NCBI GenBank assembly: GCA_963772225.1
Contig: CAVYWD010000011.1
Coordinates: forward strand, 496,001-560,000
Direction of reading: 5' to 3'
Origin: CAVYWD01 sp963772225
GTDB lineage: Bacteria > Myxococcota > Myxococcia > Myxococcales > UBA5297
DNA: 64,000 bases
Of the stretch, positions 18,991 through 33,059 are shown one piece after another. Numbering within the stretch: position 1 is the stretch's first letter; the number at the start of each line of letters is the position of its first letter. The notes beneath the pieces were generated by a model that was not told the origin of the DNA, ran no database searches, and saw only the letters and a program-made list of their open reading frames with translations. The position numbers and the translations under genes are program-made.

Positions 18991-19806
18991 ATGGCCGAAC
19001 GCGACAGCGACCTAAAGCAGGCCTTCCTCCACCCGCTCAACCTGGCCGCGCTCGGCGGGGCGGCGCTCTTGGCGCTGGTGGCCTTTACCCCGGTGCCGCT
19101 CCTGGTCGCTGCGGGGCTGGAGCTGGTGGTCTTGGGCGTGGTGCCCAGCCTGCCGGGCTTCAAGCGCCGAACGCGGCGGCGCCGCGAGGAAGAGCGGCGC
19201 CTCGCGGAGCAAGCGAGCTTGGAGAAGACGCTCGACGAGCTCTCGCCGAGCCAGCGCGACTGCTACTTCACCTTGCGGGACCTGCGCGACCGAACCCTGG
19301 AGAACTACCGGCGCCTGCCCGGCGGCGCGCCCCTGGCGGAGGCCAGCGCCGGCCGGCTCGACGGGCTGCTCGTCTCCTTCGTGCGCCTGCTCGGCGCGCT
19401 CGACGACCATCGGAGGTACCTGAGCACCACCGACCGAAAGTCGCTCGAGCGCGAGCTCGCCGAGCTGCGGGTGGAGGTGGCCGGAGGCGCGGCGGGGACC
19501 CAGGCGCTCCACGAGGTGAAGCGGCGGCGCATCGAGATCCTCGAGAAACGGGTGGAGCGGTTCGGGCGCGCGGCCGAGGGCCGCGAGCTGGTCAGCCATC
19601 AGCTCGCCTCCATCGAGGACTTCCTGCGGCTCCTGCACGAGCAGTCCATCACGCTGCGGGACCCGGAGGTCGTCAACGCCCAGCTCGAGCACCTCTCGTC
19701 GGAGATCCAGGCGACCGACGAGGCCATGAGGGAGACCGAGCGGTTCCTCGCCTTCACCGAGGAGCTCCAGAGCCTCTCGCCTCCGGAGCGCGAGCGGGTG
19801 CGGTAG
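18991..19806 (+). CDS. membrane protein with coiled-coil tail, paralogue of the gene at 27278
   Basis: Unknown function. The 271-aa protein has two hydrophobic segments near the N-terminus (LNLAALGGAALLALVAF, PLLVAAGLELVVLGVV) followed by basic RRTRRRREEERR and about 200 residues of charged helix predicted to be coiled coil (RRRIEILEKRVERFG, HLSSEIQATDEAMRETERF). The design, the N-terminal HPLxxA motif and the size match the protein at 27278, so the two are likely paralogues. It follows the solute-binding-like gene by 35 bases and probably belongs to the pspA cluster. Confidence 0.7.
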   Translation: MAERDSDLKQAFLHPLNLAALGGAALLALVAFTPVPLLVAAGLELVVLGVVPSLPGFKRRTRRRREEERRLAEQASLEKTLDELSPSQRDCYFTLRDLRDRTLENYRRLPGGAPLAEASAGRLDGLLVSFVRLLGALDDHRRYLSTTDRKSLERELAELRVEVAGGAAGTQALHEVKRRRIEILEKRVERFGRAAEGRELVSHQLASIEDFLRLLHEQSITLRDPEVVNAQLEHLSSEIQATDEAMRETERFLAFTEELQSLSPPERERVR

Positions 19807-20032
19807 CGACTCGAAGGGGCGCGGCAGGCGAGAGACCCCATGCCGGAACGAGCTTGAGGCGTCTGGTACGAGCCCCAGCCGCTCGAGCAGACAAGGCCCC
19901 AGGCCCGCTCCTGGACACGCGCCCTTCGCGCGGTCTATGGGTTGGCCTTCACGCGCCGGGCCTTCGAGCCGAAGCCCCTGGCGTCGCCTCGAGGCCTCCG
20001 ACTTGGCGCCCTCTGACGAGAGCCTGCCCTCG

Positions 20033-21256
20033 ATGAAGCGACCTTTTCTCGCCGATGACCGCATCTTCTCGCTCTTGGCCAAGTATGGGAGCCCGCTCTA
20101 CGTCTACAGCGAGGCCATCCTCCGCGAGCGCTGCCGCGAGATCCGCCAGCTCCTGCCTGGCCGCCGCTTCCTTCCCAGCTACTCGGCCAAGGCCAACGGC
20201 AACCTCGAGCTCCTGAAGGTCATCCGGAGCGAGGGCTTCGAGGTGGACGCGATGTCGCCCGGGGAGGTCGCCCTCGCGCTGCGCGCCGGCTTCAGCCCGG
20301 AGAGCATCCTCTTCATCGGCAACAACGTCTCCGCCGAGGAGCTGCGCTTTGCGGTCGAGCGCGGCGCGCTCGTGAGCGTCGACTCGCTGTCGCAGCTCGA
20401 GCTCTTCGGGCGATGCCACCCCGGCGCCGCCGTCGCCGTGCGCTTCAACCCAGGCGTCGGCGCGGGCCACCACGCCAAGGTCGTCACCGCGGGCCGCGGC
20501 ACCAAGTTCGGCGTGCAGGCGGACCTCGCGGGCGAGGTTCGGGAGCGAGCCGCCCGCCACGGGCTCCGGCTGGTCGGCATCAACCAGCACATCGGCTCGC
20601 TGTTCCTGAGCGAGGACCCGTACCTCGAGGCGGCGGCCGCCCTGCTCGCCATTGCCCGAAAGCTCCCGGGCCTCTCGTTCGTCGACTTCGGCGGCGGCTT
20701 CGGGGTCCCCTACCGCAGCGGCGAGGCGCGGCTCGACCTGCGCCGCCTCTCCGAGAAGCTGGACCTTCTGATCGGCGCGTTCGAGGCGGGCGGCATGGCC
20801 GGCGAGCTCACCTACAAGGCCGAGCCCGGACGCTACCTCGTCGCCGAGAGCGGCGTCCTGCTCGGGACCGTCCACGCGGTGAAGGAGAGCTACGGCGTGA
20901 AGTACGTGGGCACCGACCTGGGCTTCAACGTCCTCGCCCGCCCCGCGATGTACGACGCCTACCATGCCATCCACCTCGCGCCGCGCGGCGCGCGCCCCTG
21001 TGAGACGGAGACGGCGACGGTCGTGGGAAACATCTGCGAAACAGGCGACGTCCTCGCCCGGAACCGCGAGCTCCCCCGGGCCCAAGAGGGCGACGCCGTC
21101 GCGGTTCTCGACGCAGGGGCGTACGGCTTCAGCATGGCGTCGAGCTACAACGGCCGCCCGCCTCCAGCAGAGGTGCTCATCGAGGTCGACGGCGCCGACC
21201 GGCTCATCCGGCGGAGGGCGCCGCTCGAGGATCTGATGAAGGACTTCGTCGACTAG
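20033..21256 (+). CDS. lysA: diaminopimelate decarboxylase
   Basis: PLP enzyme converting meso-diaminopimelate to lysine. The 407-aa protein has the alanine-racemase-like barrel with PLP Lys-53 in PSYSAKANGN, VDAMSPGEV, HIGSLF, GGGFGVPY, EPGRYLVAESG and the active-site Cys in GNICETGDVLA, then YNGRPPPAEVLI at the C-terminus. I start at the ATG at 20033 (MKRPFLADDR); the frame is open 32 codons upstream but that part is low-complexity. Related ornithine/DAP-type decarboxylases share the fold, but the CETGD and length fit LysA. Confidence 0.9.
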   Translation: MKRPFLADDRIFSLLAKYGSPLYVYSEAILRERCREIRQLLPGRRFLPSYSAKANGNLELLKVIRSEGFEVDAMSPGEVALALRAGFSPESILFIGNNVSAEELRFAVERGALVSVDSLSQLELFGRCHPGAAVAVRFNPGVGAGHHAKVVTAGRGTKFGVQADLAGEVRERAARHGLRLVGINQHIGSLFLSEDPYLEAAAALLAIARKLPGLSFVDFGGGFGVPYRSGEARLDLRRLSEKLDLLIGAFEAGGMAGELTYKAEPGRYLVAESGVLLGTVHAVKESYGVKYVGTDLGFNVLARPAMYDAYHAIHLAPRGARPCETETATVVGNICETGDVLARNRELPRAQEGDAVAVLDAGAYGFSMASSYNGRPPPAEVLIEVDGADRLIRRRAPLEDLMKDFVD

Positions 21257-21286
21257 CGCCAACGGCGAGCGAGCGGCGGCTCTGAC

Positions 21287-21706
21287 TTACGGGCCAGCCG
21301 GCGAATCCTCGCGCGGGATGAGCTCCAGATCGCGCAGCTTCGACATGAGCGCGGACGGGTCGATGGGCTTGAGGAGATAGCCGTCGCACTGCTCTCGAAA
21401 GGCGCTCAGGACGTTCTCGCGGTCGCCCAGGGACGTGGTCATCAACACCTTGATGCCCAGGCCCACCAGGACGCCGTTCGCGCTCTCGAGCTGCCGGATG
21501 CGCCGGAGCGTCTGCTGGCCGTCCAGGCTCGGCATCATGATGTCGAGGCAGAGCAGGTCGAAGGGCGCCTTTGCCTCGAGGGCCCGGCGAATCGCGTCGA
21601 TCGCCTCGAGGCCGGTGCGGACGAGGTGCACCTCGCCGAACGGCTTGAGCAGCACTTGTAGGAGAAGCCGGCTCGTGAAGTCGTCGTCGGCGACCAAGGC
21701 CTTCAT
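21287..21706 (-). CDS. single-domain response regulator
   Basis: A 139-aa CheY-like receiver with no output domain: LVADDDFTSRLLLQVLLKPFG at the start, phospho-acceptor Asp in LLCLDIMMPSLDG (about residue 56), Thr in VLMTTS and Lys in GYLLKPID. Its ATG overlaps the stop of a 29-codon mini-ORF, which in turn overlaps the hybrid kinase stop, so translation of the three is probably coupled. It is a likely partner of the kinase's HPt domain. Confidence 0.9.
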   Translation of the reverse strand: MKALVADDDFTSRLLLQVLLKPFGEVHLVRTGLEAIDAIRRALEAKAPFDLLCLDIMMPSLDGQQTLRRIRQLESANGVLVGLGIKVLMTTSLGDRENVLSAFREQCDGYLLKPIDPSALMSKLRDLELIPREDSPAGP

Positions 21707-21788
21707 GCGAGCCTCCGCTTCTCTCCGGCGCCCTCGGCGGCGCGCGCGAACGCCTCGCGCGTGAGCGCTTCGCTCGGGAGCAGATTCT

Positions 21789-21792
<4 letters not shown>
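21703..21792 (-). CDS. 29-aa mini-ORF linked by ATGA overlaps on both sides
   Basis: A reading frame MKNLLPSEALTREAFARAAE... of 29 codons. Its ATG shares ATGA with the TGA stop of the upstream hybrid kinase, and its own TGA shares ATGA with the ATG of the downstream receiver gene. No family is recognised. It may encode a small peptide or simply relay ribosomes from kinase to receiver. The double overlap is the only evidence for translation. Confidence 0.5.
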
Positions 21793-26592
<4,800 letters not shown>

Positions 26593-27277
26593 GGGTCGCC
26601 CGCCTCCGGGCTCCCGCAAGCCCGAGGGCCCGCGAACCGCTCGGCCGGGGCTCGGCGCGCCGCTTTCGCGGCTCGCGCGCGCCTCGCCACCCGAGCCGAC
26701 CCGTGCGCGCCGAGGAGAGCGAGCCGGCGCATCGCGAGCCCGGGGGAATCCATGACCGCGCGGCGCAGGGCAGCCCCGGGAACCGAGACACCGAGGCGCG
26801 CATCCGGCTCGAAGCGAGCCCTCGGCCGATGACGCGAAGACGACGAGCGAAATTGCGCCGCGCACCGCATATTCGAAGTTTGAATCAGAGGAGGAGTCGA
26901 GAAGGCAGAAGCGAAGGCATCATCACAGTGCTTCGAAAGAGCCGGGATATGCTGGCGCGACTGTACCAAAAGTGGAACTGGCCGATCCACGCCTCCACCC
27001 GGACGGCAATCGGAACCACGAGTCGGCGGCGTCCCCGGGGCGACAGGTCTATGACACTGCGGGTATTGCAACGGGCGGTTGTCCGATGCGGAATCGCGAG
27101 AGGCCCTCGCCCTTCGGGCACTTTGAAGAATTCCGCGAAGGATGCGCCCCTCCGAATGCCCGCGGCCTCGCCGGCGCGAGGCGCCCGCGCCGCGGAGCGG
27201 GGGGATGGCGCCCCTCGAGATCGCGCGACGGCCGCGCCTTGCGCATCGGTCGATCGCCGCGGTACCGTCCGCGCTCC
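26593..27277. other. 685-base intergenic region, no gene supported
   Basis: Lies between the divergent hybrid kinase and the coiled-coil membrane protein. Several open frames exist on both strands but they are Arg-rich, lack ribosome sites and show no family features. The middle (about 26840-27060) is visibly AT-richer than its surroundings and holds TTCGAA and an ATTC-N7-GAAT inverted repeat near 26873-26884, so promoters or operators are likely here. Confidence 0.45.
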
Positions 27278-28066
27278 ATGGCCGACAAGGTCGACTACTT
27301 CAAGGAGGCGGTGCGCCACCCCCTCCACCAGGCGCTCATCGCCGCCGGGGTCATCGCCGCCGTCGCCAGCCTCTGGCGCGGCACCTTCTGGCCCCTCTTC
27401 TTTTTCGCGCTCGCCGAGGGCGCCTACCTGGTCCTCGCGCCCCGTTGGCCGCCGTTCCAGCGCGCCTGCGACCGGGCCGCGGCGCTGGCGGCGATGGAGA
27501 GGCGCAAGCTCGACCTCGAGCGCGTCGCGAGCCGCCTCTCGCCCACGGCCAAGAGCCGCCTCGACGGCGTCCTGCGCACGAAGGCCCGCATCCTCGACTC
27601 AATGAAAACGCTCTCCCCGAGCGACCCGCTCGGCCGCCTCTGGGAGTCGCGGCTGGACTCCCTGGGCGACGCCGCGCTTCGCATCCTGGTCGCGGTCGAC
27701 TCGAACCGGGCCGACGACCGCCAGCAGCGCGGGCTCCAGTCCGACGTCCAGGAGCTCGAGGCGGAGCTCGCGGGCCTCGCCGACGGCGCGGCGAAGAAGG
27801 CCAAGCTCCAGCGCCTCGAGCTCGCGCGCAGGCGCCTCGGCGCGTTCTCCGGGCTCAAGGACCAGCGCGAGGCGGCCGTCGCCCAGCTCGAGACGCTCGA
27901 GGACCTGCTGTCGGAGCTCTTGGCCCAGGGTCTCGCGGGGCGCGACGACGAGGCCTTCGCCCAGCGCATGGACGCGCTGAGCGCACAGGTCCAGGCGGCC
28001 GGCGAGAGCGTGGCGGCGCTGGACCGCGCCGCCGGGAGCGAAGACGAGCTGCGGCGCCTCGCCTGA
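27278..28066 (+). CDS. membrane protein with coiled-coil tail, paralogue of the gene at 18991
   Basis: Unknown function. The 262-aa protein begins MADKVDYFKEAVRHPLHQAL with two hydrophobic stretches (ALIAAGVIAAVASLW, FFFALAEGAYLVLAP), then basic and helical sequence (GLQSDVQELEAELAGLADGA, VAQLETLEDLLSELLAQGL). The topology, HPL motif and size mirror 18991-19806. No strong ribosome site precedes the ATG. Its stop lies 11 bases before the next gene, which starts with TTG after AAGGAAGGA, so it heads a five-gene run with an ABC exporter. Confidence 0.7.
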   Translation: MADKVDYFKEAVRHPLHQALIAAGVIAAVASLWRGTFWPLFFFALAEGAYLVLAPRWPPFQRACDRAAALAAMERRKLDLERVASRLSPTAKSRLDGVLRTKARILDSMKTLSPSDPLGRLWESRLDSLGDAALRILVAVDSNRADDRQQRGLQSDVQELEAELAGLADGAAKKAKLQRLELARRRLGAFSGLKDQREAAVAQLETLEDLLSELLAQGLAGRDDEAFAQRMDALSAQVQAAGESVAALDRAAGSEDELRRLA

Positions 28067-28077
28067 AGGAAGGACCT

Positions 28078-29730
28078 TTGAAGAACCGCCTCTTCGTCGC
28101 CCTGCTCGTCGCCATCGCCATCGCCGCCGCGTCTGCCGGGGTCCTGCTCCGCCGCGGGTCCGCCCCCTCGCGCGGCGGGCGCGACCCTCTGGCCCACTTC
28201 CCCGCGAGCTGCGAGGCCGTGGCCGTGGCTCCGGACGCAGGTCGCGCCGGCGAGCGGCTGTCGGGCCTTTCGCACCTGAAGCTCGCGCAGCTCGGCGCGG
28301 CGTTCGCGGGCGCCGGGAGCGCGGACCTGCTCCTGGCCGAGCTCGCCCGCCAGGCCGGCGTCGACTTCCGTTCGCGCGAGGCGCTGCGAGCGTCCGGGGT
28401 GGACCCCGCGGGGCCGCTCGCCGTCCTCCTGCCGCTGGGCGGCCCGCCCATCGTGGCGGTCGCTCCGTCGAGCCGAGACCAGGTCCACGCCCTCCTGCAG
28501 AAGCACGCCGCCGACCGCGCGGGCGCCCGCCAGAGACGCGAAGTGGCCTCGGGCCCTCACACCATCGTCGCCTTCTTCACCGAGGGCTCGCAAACCGCCG
28601 CCCTTGCCTATGCCGACGTCGAGGGGCTGGTCTTCGCCTCCGCCGGCCGGGGCTGCGTCCAGGCCCTGCAGAAGTCGCTGGCGGCGCCGCCCGGGAGCTC
28701 CCTCGCCCAGGACGCGCACTTCGCCAAAATGCGCCCTGACCTGGAGCGCGCAGACGCCTACGCCTTCGTCTGCCCCACTTCGCCGCGCGCGCAGCGGGTC
28801 GACCTCCCCTACGGCGCCGGCCTGGGCCTCGCCCTCGAGCCCGCCGAGGCCCGCCTGTGGGCCGAGGTCGACCTGGCCGACGGCCACGCCAAGGCGCTCG
28901 CGGCGCTCTCGGGACCGGCGGGGGCGGACCTGGTCGGGCGCTTGGACCCCGCGGCCTTCTTCGTCGCGCGCTTCGGCGGCGACCCCCGCGCCCTGCAGCC
29001 GTTCGCCGAGGTGCTCGTGCCCGCGCCGCTGCAGGCGGCCGCGCGCCAGGCGAACCTCGACGTCGCCGGCGAGCTCCTGGGGAACATGAAGCCCGGCGCC
29101 GCCGCCTCGCTGAGCCTATCGCCCTCGGCGTCGCTGGCGTCCGTCCCGGAGGTCGACCCCCGCCTGGCCAACCCGTTTCTCCTGGTCCACTTCGCGGCTT
29201 TGGGCCAGGTCGCCGACGCGGCGCGGGCCAGGGAGGCCCTCGACAAGGTGGCCGCCATGGCTTCTCGCTTCGGCGCTCAAATGGAGCCTCGCGAAATCGA
29301 CGGCACCCGAGTCCTGGTGGCGAGCTACCCGCTGGGCGAGGGCGCGAGCGCCTCGGTGCACGGGCGCTACGCCGTCGTCACCGGCGGGCCCGGGCAGATG
29401 GAAGCCCAGTTGCAGCGCCTCGCGGGCGGCCCCGCCTTGCAGGTCGGCCTGCAAATCAAGGACCCGGGCGCGCGCAAGGCGCTCGCCGAGGACGGGTTCG
29501 CGCTCTACCTGGACGTCGCGCGACTCTCCGCCTCGCTGCGCGCCCTGCCCGACTCGGCCTATGGCGTCGGCGGCTTCGCCATCAAGGCTGCCCTGTCGCG
29601 CGCTTTGGAGGCGCTGGACGAAGTGCCCGGCGCGCGGCTCTCGGGCAAGGTCGCCGGCTCGCGCCTTCACGTCGAGCTGGCGGTGAGCCTCTCGGCCCGC
29701 GCGGGCGGGCCAGGAGCCGCAGGCCGGTGA
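28078..29730 (+). CDS. exported/anchored protein of unknown function
   Basis: A 550-aa protein with TTG start at 28078 preceded by AAGGAAGGA. N-terminal signal anchor MKNRLFVALLVAIAIAAASAGVLL, then an Ala/Leu-rich periplasmic domain with alternating short strands (ADAYAFVCPTSPRAQRVDLP, AAFFVARFGGDPRALQPFAE, GRYAVVTGGPGQMEAQLQRL). It faintly resembles DUF3352-type proteins, but I cannot place it in a family. It overlaps the ABC ATPase by GTGA, so it is likely a partner of that transporter, perhaps a periplasmic substrate carrier; this is inference from context. Confidence 0.6.
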   Translation: MKNRLFVALLVAIAIAAASAGVLLRRGSAPSRGGRDPLAHFPASCEAVAVAPDAGRAGERLSGLSHLKLAQLGAAFAGAGSADLLLAELARQAGVDFRSREALRASGVDPAGPLAVLLPLGGPPIVAVAPSSRDQVHALLQKHAADRAGARQRREVASGPHTIVAFFTEGSQTAALAYADVEGLVFASAGRGCVQALQKSLAAPPGSSLAQDAHFAKMRPDLERADAYAFVCPTSPRAQRVDLPYGAGLGLALEPAEARLWAEVDLADGHAKALAALSGPAGADLVGRLDPAAFFVARFGGDPRALQPFAEVLVPAPLQAAARQANLDVAGELLGNMKPGAAASLSLSPSASLASVPEVDPRLANPFLLVHFAALGQVADAARAREALDKVAAMASRFGAQMEPREIDGTRVLVASYPLGEGASASVHGRYAVVTGGPGQMEAQLQRLAGGPALQVGLQIKDPGARKALAEDGFALYLDVARLSASLRALPDSAYGVGGFAIKAALSRALEALDEVPGARLSGKVAGSRLHVELAVSLSARAGGPGAAGR

Positions 29731-30434
29731 TCCGCGTCTCGGGCGCTCGGAAGGTCTACCGCGACGCGGGCGGCGCCTCGCTCGCCGTGCTCGACGGCGC
29801 AGACCTCGCCGTGGCCGAGGGCGAGATGGTCGCGGTGGTCGGCCCCTCGGGCTGCGGCAAGACCACCCTGCTCCACCTCATCGGCGGCCTCGACGCGGAC
29901 TTCGAAGGCGAGGTCGAGGTGGCGGGCCAGCGCCTGCGCGGCCTCTCTGACCGCGCCCTCGCCGCCTTCCGGAACCGCTCGGTCGGCTTCGTCTTCCAGT
30001 CGTTCAACCTGCTCGCGCCGCTCACCGCGCTCGAGAACGTGCTCTTGCCCTCCTACTTCCGGTCCGAGGGCAGCAAGTCTTCGGCTCGGACGCGCGCCGA
30101 GGAGGCGCTCGCGTGCGTGGGGCTCTCGCCCAAGGCGCGGCGCCGCCCGGCGGAGCTCTCCGGCGGCGAGCGGCAGCGGGTGGCCATCGCCCGGGCGCTG
30201 TTCGGCCGGCCGCGGGTCATCCTGTGCGACGAGCCGACGGGCAGCCTCGACGCGGCGACGGGCGCGCAAATCACCGACCTCTTCGCCCAGCTCTCGCGGG
30301 AGCAGCGCCAAACTCTGGTCGTGGTCACGCACGAGGAGCGCGTCTGGCGCGCCGCGGGCCGGGTCCTGCGGCTGTGCGAGGGCCGCCTGGTCGAGGAGTC
30401 GGCGGGCCGCGGCGCGGCGGAGGCCCGGCCATGA
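29727..30434 (+). CDS. ABC transporter ATP-binding protein, LolD/MacB type
   Basis: A 235-aa ATPase with Walker A GPSGCGKTTLLHLIGGLD, Q-loop FVFQSFNLLAPLTALENV, ABC signature LSGGERQRVAIARAL, Walker B VILCDEPTGSLD and H-loop VVTHEER. The FQSFNLLAPLTALENV and DEPTGSLD forms are typical of the LolD/MacB/FtsE group, which moves lipoproteins, peptides or drugs from the outer face of the inner membrane. It starts with GTG at 29727, overlapping the previous stop, and overlaps the permease by ATGA. Confidence 0.93.
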   Translation: MIRVSGARKVYRDAGGASLAVLDGADLAVAEGEMVAVVGPSGCGKTTLLHLIGGLDADFEGEVEVAGQRLRGLSDRALAAFRNRSVGFVFQSFNLLAPLTALENVLLPSYFRSEGSKSSARTRAEEALACVGLSPKARRRPAELSGGERQRVAIARALFGRPRVILCDEPTGSLDAATGAQITDLFAQLSREQRQTLVVVTHEERVWRAAGRVLRLCEGRLVEESAGRGAAEARP

Positions 30435-31729
30435 CGCCCGGGAAGCTCGCCCGGCTGGTGGCGGTGAACCTGCGGCGCGACCTTCGCGGCGCGGTCTTCT
30501 CCGGCTTTGGCGTCGCCGCGGGCATCGGGGCCCTGGTCTTCTTCGTCGCCCTGGGGAGCGGCGTGCGGGCGCTGGTGCGCGAGCGCATCTTCCCCGCCGA
30601 CCTGCGCGCCGTCGAGGTGGTCCCGCCCGCGCTCTCGCTGGGCGGGTCCTTCGGCGGGCGGCTCGACGAGCCCACCCTGCTCAGGCTCGCGGGCATCCCC
30701 GGCGTCGACCGGCTCTACCGCAAGATGGAGCTGCGCGTCCCGGCCATGGGTGGCCCGGCCGAGAGCCTGGTCCAGTCCTTCCACGTGCCGCGGCACGTCT
30801 ACGTCGCGCTCATCGCCACGGGCGTCGAGCCGGCCTACGTCGAGGGCGACCTCGCGAAGGGCGCCGCGTTCACGGACCCGCCTGCCGGGAAGCCCGTGCC
30901 CGCCCTCGCCTCGCGGCGGCTGGTCGAGCTCTACAACCGCAGCTTCGCCAAGTCCCAGGGGCTCGCGCCCATCGCCGAGCCGCTCCTCGACGCGGCGGCC
31001 GGCGTCGAGCTCCTCAAGGTGGAGCTCGGCCGCAGCATGCGCGGGGCGACGGGGCTGCCTTCGCGCGAGATGGGGCTGTCGTTCGCCGGCCTCTCCGACC
31101 GAGCTCCGCTCCACGGCGTGCTGATCCCGCTCGAGACCGCCCGGCGCATCAACCGCGAGTACGGGCAGGACGCCGAGAGCTGCACGTCGGCGACGCTCGT
31201 CGCCGCGACCCAGGGAGACGTCCCGGCCGTCGCCGCTGCGGTGAGGCAGATGGGGCTCTCCATCGACGACAGCGAGCGGACGCTGTCGCAGAGCGTGGGC
31301 GGGGCGGTGGCGGTGGTGACCGTGGCACTTTCACTGCTCTCCGGGCTCATCTGCCTGCTCGCGGCGGTGAACATCGCCCACGCGCTCTCGGCGAGCGTCC
31401 TTGCGCGGGCCAAGGAGCTGGCCGTGCTGCGCGCGGTGGGAGCGACGCGCGCCGACGCCGCGCTCCTGATCCTGGGAGAGGCGCTGGCCATCGGCCTTTG
31501 CGGCGGCGCAGCGGGGGCGGCGCTGGCGCGCGCGGGTGGCGCGGCCCTCGACGCCTTGGCCCAGAGCCGGCTCCCGGACTTTCCGTTCAAGCCCGACACG
31601 TTCTTCGCGTTCTCGCCGCTGCTGCTCGTGGGGACGACGGCGCTCGGCGTCGCCGCGGCGCTTTTCGGCGCGCTGGTCCCCGCGCTCGCGGCCTCTCGGT
31701 CCGACCCCGCCCGCGCTCTTTCGGGATAG
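30431..31729 (+). CDS. ABC transporter permease, FtsX/MacB type
   Basis: A 432-aa permease with one N-terminal membrane helix (VFSGFGVAAGIGALVFFVAL), a large periplasmic domain (about 50-290) and three C-terminal helices (VVTVALSLLSGLICLLAAVN, ALLILGEALAIGLCGGAAG, LLLVGTTALGVAAALFGAL) with the cytoplasmic coupling motif RAKELAVLRAVGATRADA. This is the MacB/LolCE fold, which works by mechanotransmission. It is translationally coupled to its ATPase. The cargo is unknown. Confidence 0.9.
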   Translation: MTPGKLARLVAVNLRRDLRGAVFSGFGVAAGIGALVFFVALGSGVRALVRERIFPADLRAVEVVPPALSLGGSFGGRLDEPTLLRLAGIPGVDRLYRKMELRVPAMGGPAESLVQSFHVPRHVYVALIATGVEPAYVEGDLAKGAAFTDPPAGKPVPALASRRLVELYNRSFAKSQGLAPIAEPLLDAAAGVELLKVELGRSMRGATGLPSREMGLSFAGLSDRAPLHGVLIPLETARRINREYGQDAESCTSATLVAATQGDVPAVAAAVRQMGLSIDDSERTLSQSVGGAVAVVTVALSLLSGLICLLAAVNIAHALSASVLARAKELAVLRAVGATRADAALLILGEALAIGLCGGAAGAALARAGGAALDALAQSRLPDFPFKPDTFFAFSPLLLVGTTALGVAAALFGALVPALAASRSDPARALSG

Positions 31730-31744
31730 GAGCAAAGCCTTCGC

Positions 31745-32512
31745 ATGCCAGAGCGTCGCCGCACGCCCTTCCCCTGGGGGCTCGCCGCCGGGAACCTGCT
31801 CTCCCTGGCGCTGGGGCTCGCCGTCGCCGCCGGAAACTTCTGGAAGTCGCGCCAGGGCGCGCGCGCGGAGGTCTCGGCGCTCCTCGCTCTGCCATCGGCC
31901 CCGGCCTACGGCGCCCTGACGCTCGGCGTCGCCGCGGCGGCGGCGGCTTCGCTGATGGCGCTCGTTCGGCGGCGCCCGGCGGGCCATCGCGCCTACCGGC
32001 TGCTGCCCATCGCCGCGGCCCTGGTGATTTTCGCGCACGGCTTCGTCCTGCCGCCTTTCGAGCCGCCGCTGCCTTCGAACGAGATCGCCCTGGCGCAGCT
32101 GGCGATGGGGCGCGACGCGCTCTCGGCGGAACCGGCGCTCCCGGCCGAGCCCGGCCCCGTCGAGGAGGCCTTCCACGACATGCGCCCGCCCTACCTGGTG
32201 CGCGGCGCGGCCGTCCCGCGCTGGACGGTGCTCACCCGCCGCGACTGCGACGGGCCCTGGCTGGAGCCGCCCGCGGGAGTGCGAGCGGGCACCCTGCTCT
32301 ATTGCCTCGCGCCTGCGGCGAACGAGGCGTGGATGACCGCCGTGGGCGCAGGGCCGGAGCAGTTCGGCGAGCCGAGCGTCATCAAGGTTGGGGGCCAGCC
32401 CCAGGTCGCGTGGCTGAAGCCGAGCCCGATGAGCGCGCCCCAGCCGCCCAGTCCCCCGGAGCTGGGCGAAGCGAAGCCGCCCGCGGCCCCCCGGAGCGAG
32501 GCCGCTCCTTGA
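31745..32512 (+). CDS. membrane protein of unknown function
   Basis: A 255-aa protein with three likely N-terminal membrane helices (LAAGNLLSLALGLAVAAG, YGALTLGVAAAAAASLMAL, LLPIAAALVIFAHGFVL) and a soluble C-terminal half ending in a Pro-rich tail. PPYLVRGAAVPRWTVLTRRD is the best-ordered part; no family recognised. It follows the permease by 15 bases and precedes the MarR gene by 4, so it is part of the same transcript. Confidence 0.6.
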   Translation: MPERRRTPFPWGLAAGNLLSLALGLAVAAGNFWKSRQGARAEVSALLALPSAPAYGALTLGVAAAAAASLMALVRRRPAGHRAYRLLPIAAALVIFAHGFVLPPFEPPLPSNEIALAQLAMGRDALSAEPALPAEPGPVEEAFHDMRPPYLVRGAAVPRWTVLTRRDCDGPWLEPPAGVRAGTLLYCLAPAANEAWMTAVGAGPEQFGEPSVIKVGGQPQVAWLKPSPMSAPQPPSPPELGEAKPPAAPRSEAAP

Positions 32513-32516
32513 GAGG

Positions 32517-32999
32517 ATGAGCATGCCTTCCCCCAAACCCGAGCAGCCGAGCCAAAGCGATCGCCGCGCCATCGAGGAGCTCCGCCAGGGCAACACCGGC
32601 CGGCTCCTGCTGCGCGCCGCGCGCGCCTACAACGAGCGCGCCATCGCCAAAATCCGCGAGGCGGGCCACGAGGCCGTCAAGCCCGCGCACGCGGCCATAC
32701 TCCCGTTCATCGACGTCGACGGCACCCGGCTCAACACCGTCGCCCAGCGGGCGGGGATGGCCAAGCAGAGCGCCTCGGAGATGATTCACGAGCTGGTGGC
32801 AAGCGGCTACCTCCGGCTCGCCCAGGACCCGGCCGACAAGCGCGCGCAACGGGTGCAGTTCACCGACCTGGGTTGGCGGTTTCTCAGGGACGCCCACCGA
32901 GTGAAGAAGGCGGCGGAGAGGGAGATCGACCGGGCGCTGGGCAGCGAACGCGCCGAAGAGCTTCGCGAGCTCTTGCGCGATTTCGTCGCCGGCTTCTGA
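32517..32999 (+). CDS. MarR-family transcriptional regulator
   Basis: A 160-aa winged-helix protein: HAAILPFIDVDGTRLNTVAQ, recognition-helix region AGMAKQSASEMIHELVASGYL, wing DPADKRAQRVQFTDLGWRFL, with dimerisation helices at both ends. It is the last gene of the ABC-exporter run, so it may control that run or the SnoaL-like gene nearby, whose promoter carries a palindrome. MarR proteins usually respond to small phenolic or lipophilic ligands. Confidence 0.88.
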   Translation: MSMPSPKPEQPSQSDRRAIEELRQGNTGRLLLRAARAYNERAIAKIREAGHEAVKPAHAAILPFIDVDGTRLNTVAQRAGMAKQSASEMIHELVASGYLRLAQDPADKRAQRVQFTDLGWRFLRDAHRVKKAAEREIDRALGSERAEELRELLRDFVAGF

Positions 33000-33059
33000 T
33001 CTCTGCTGCTTCCCAGAGTCTTCGCGCGGCGCGACGAAGTTTTCGGGCCGCGCTCAGCC

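Noticed and set aside
26703..27605. Arg-rich coding region between the hybrid kinase and the coiled-coil protein
   Set aside because: Composition is not protein-like, no ribosome site, and the downstream gene uses a different frame.
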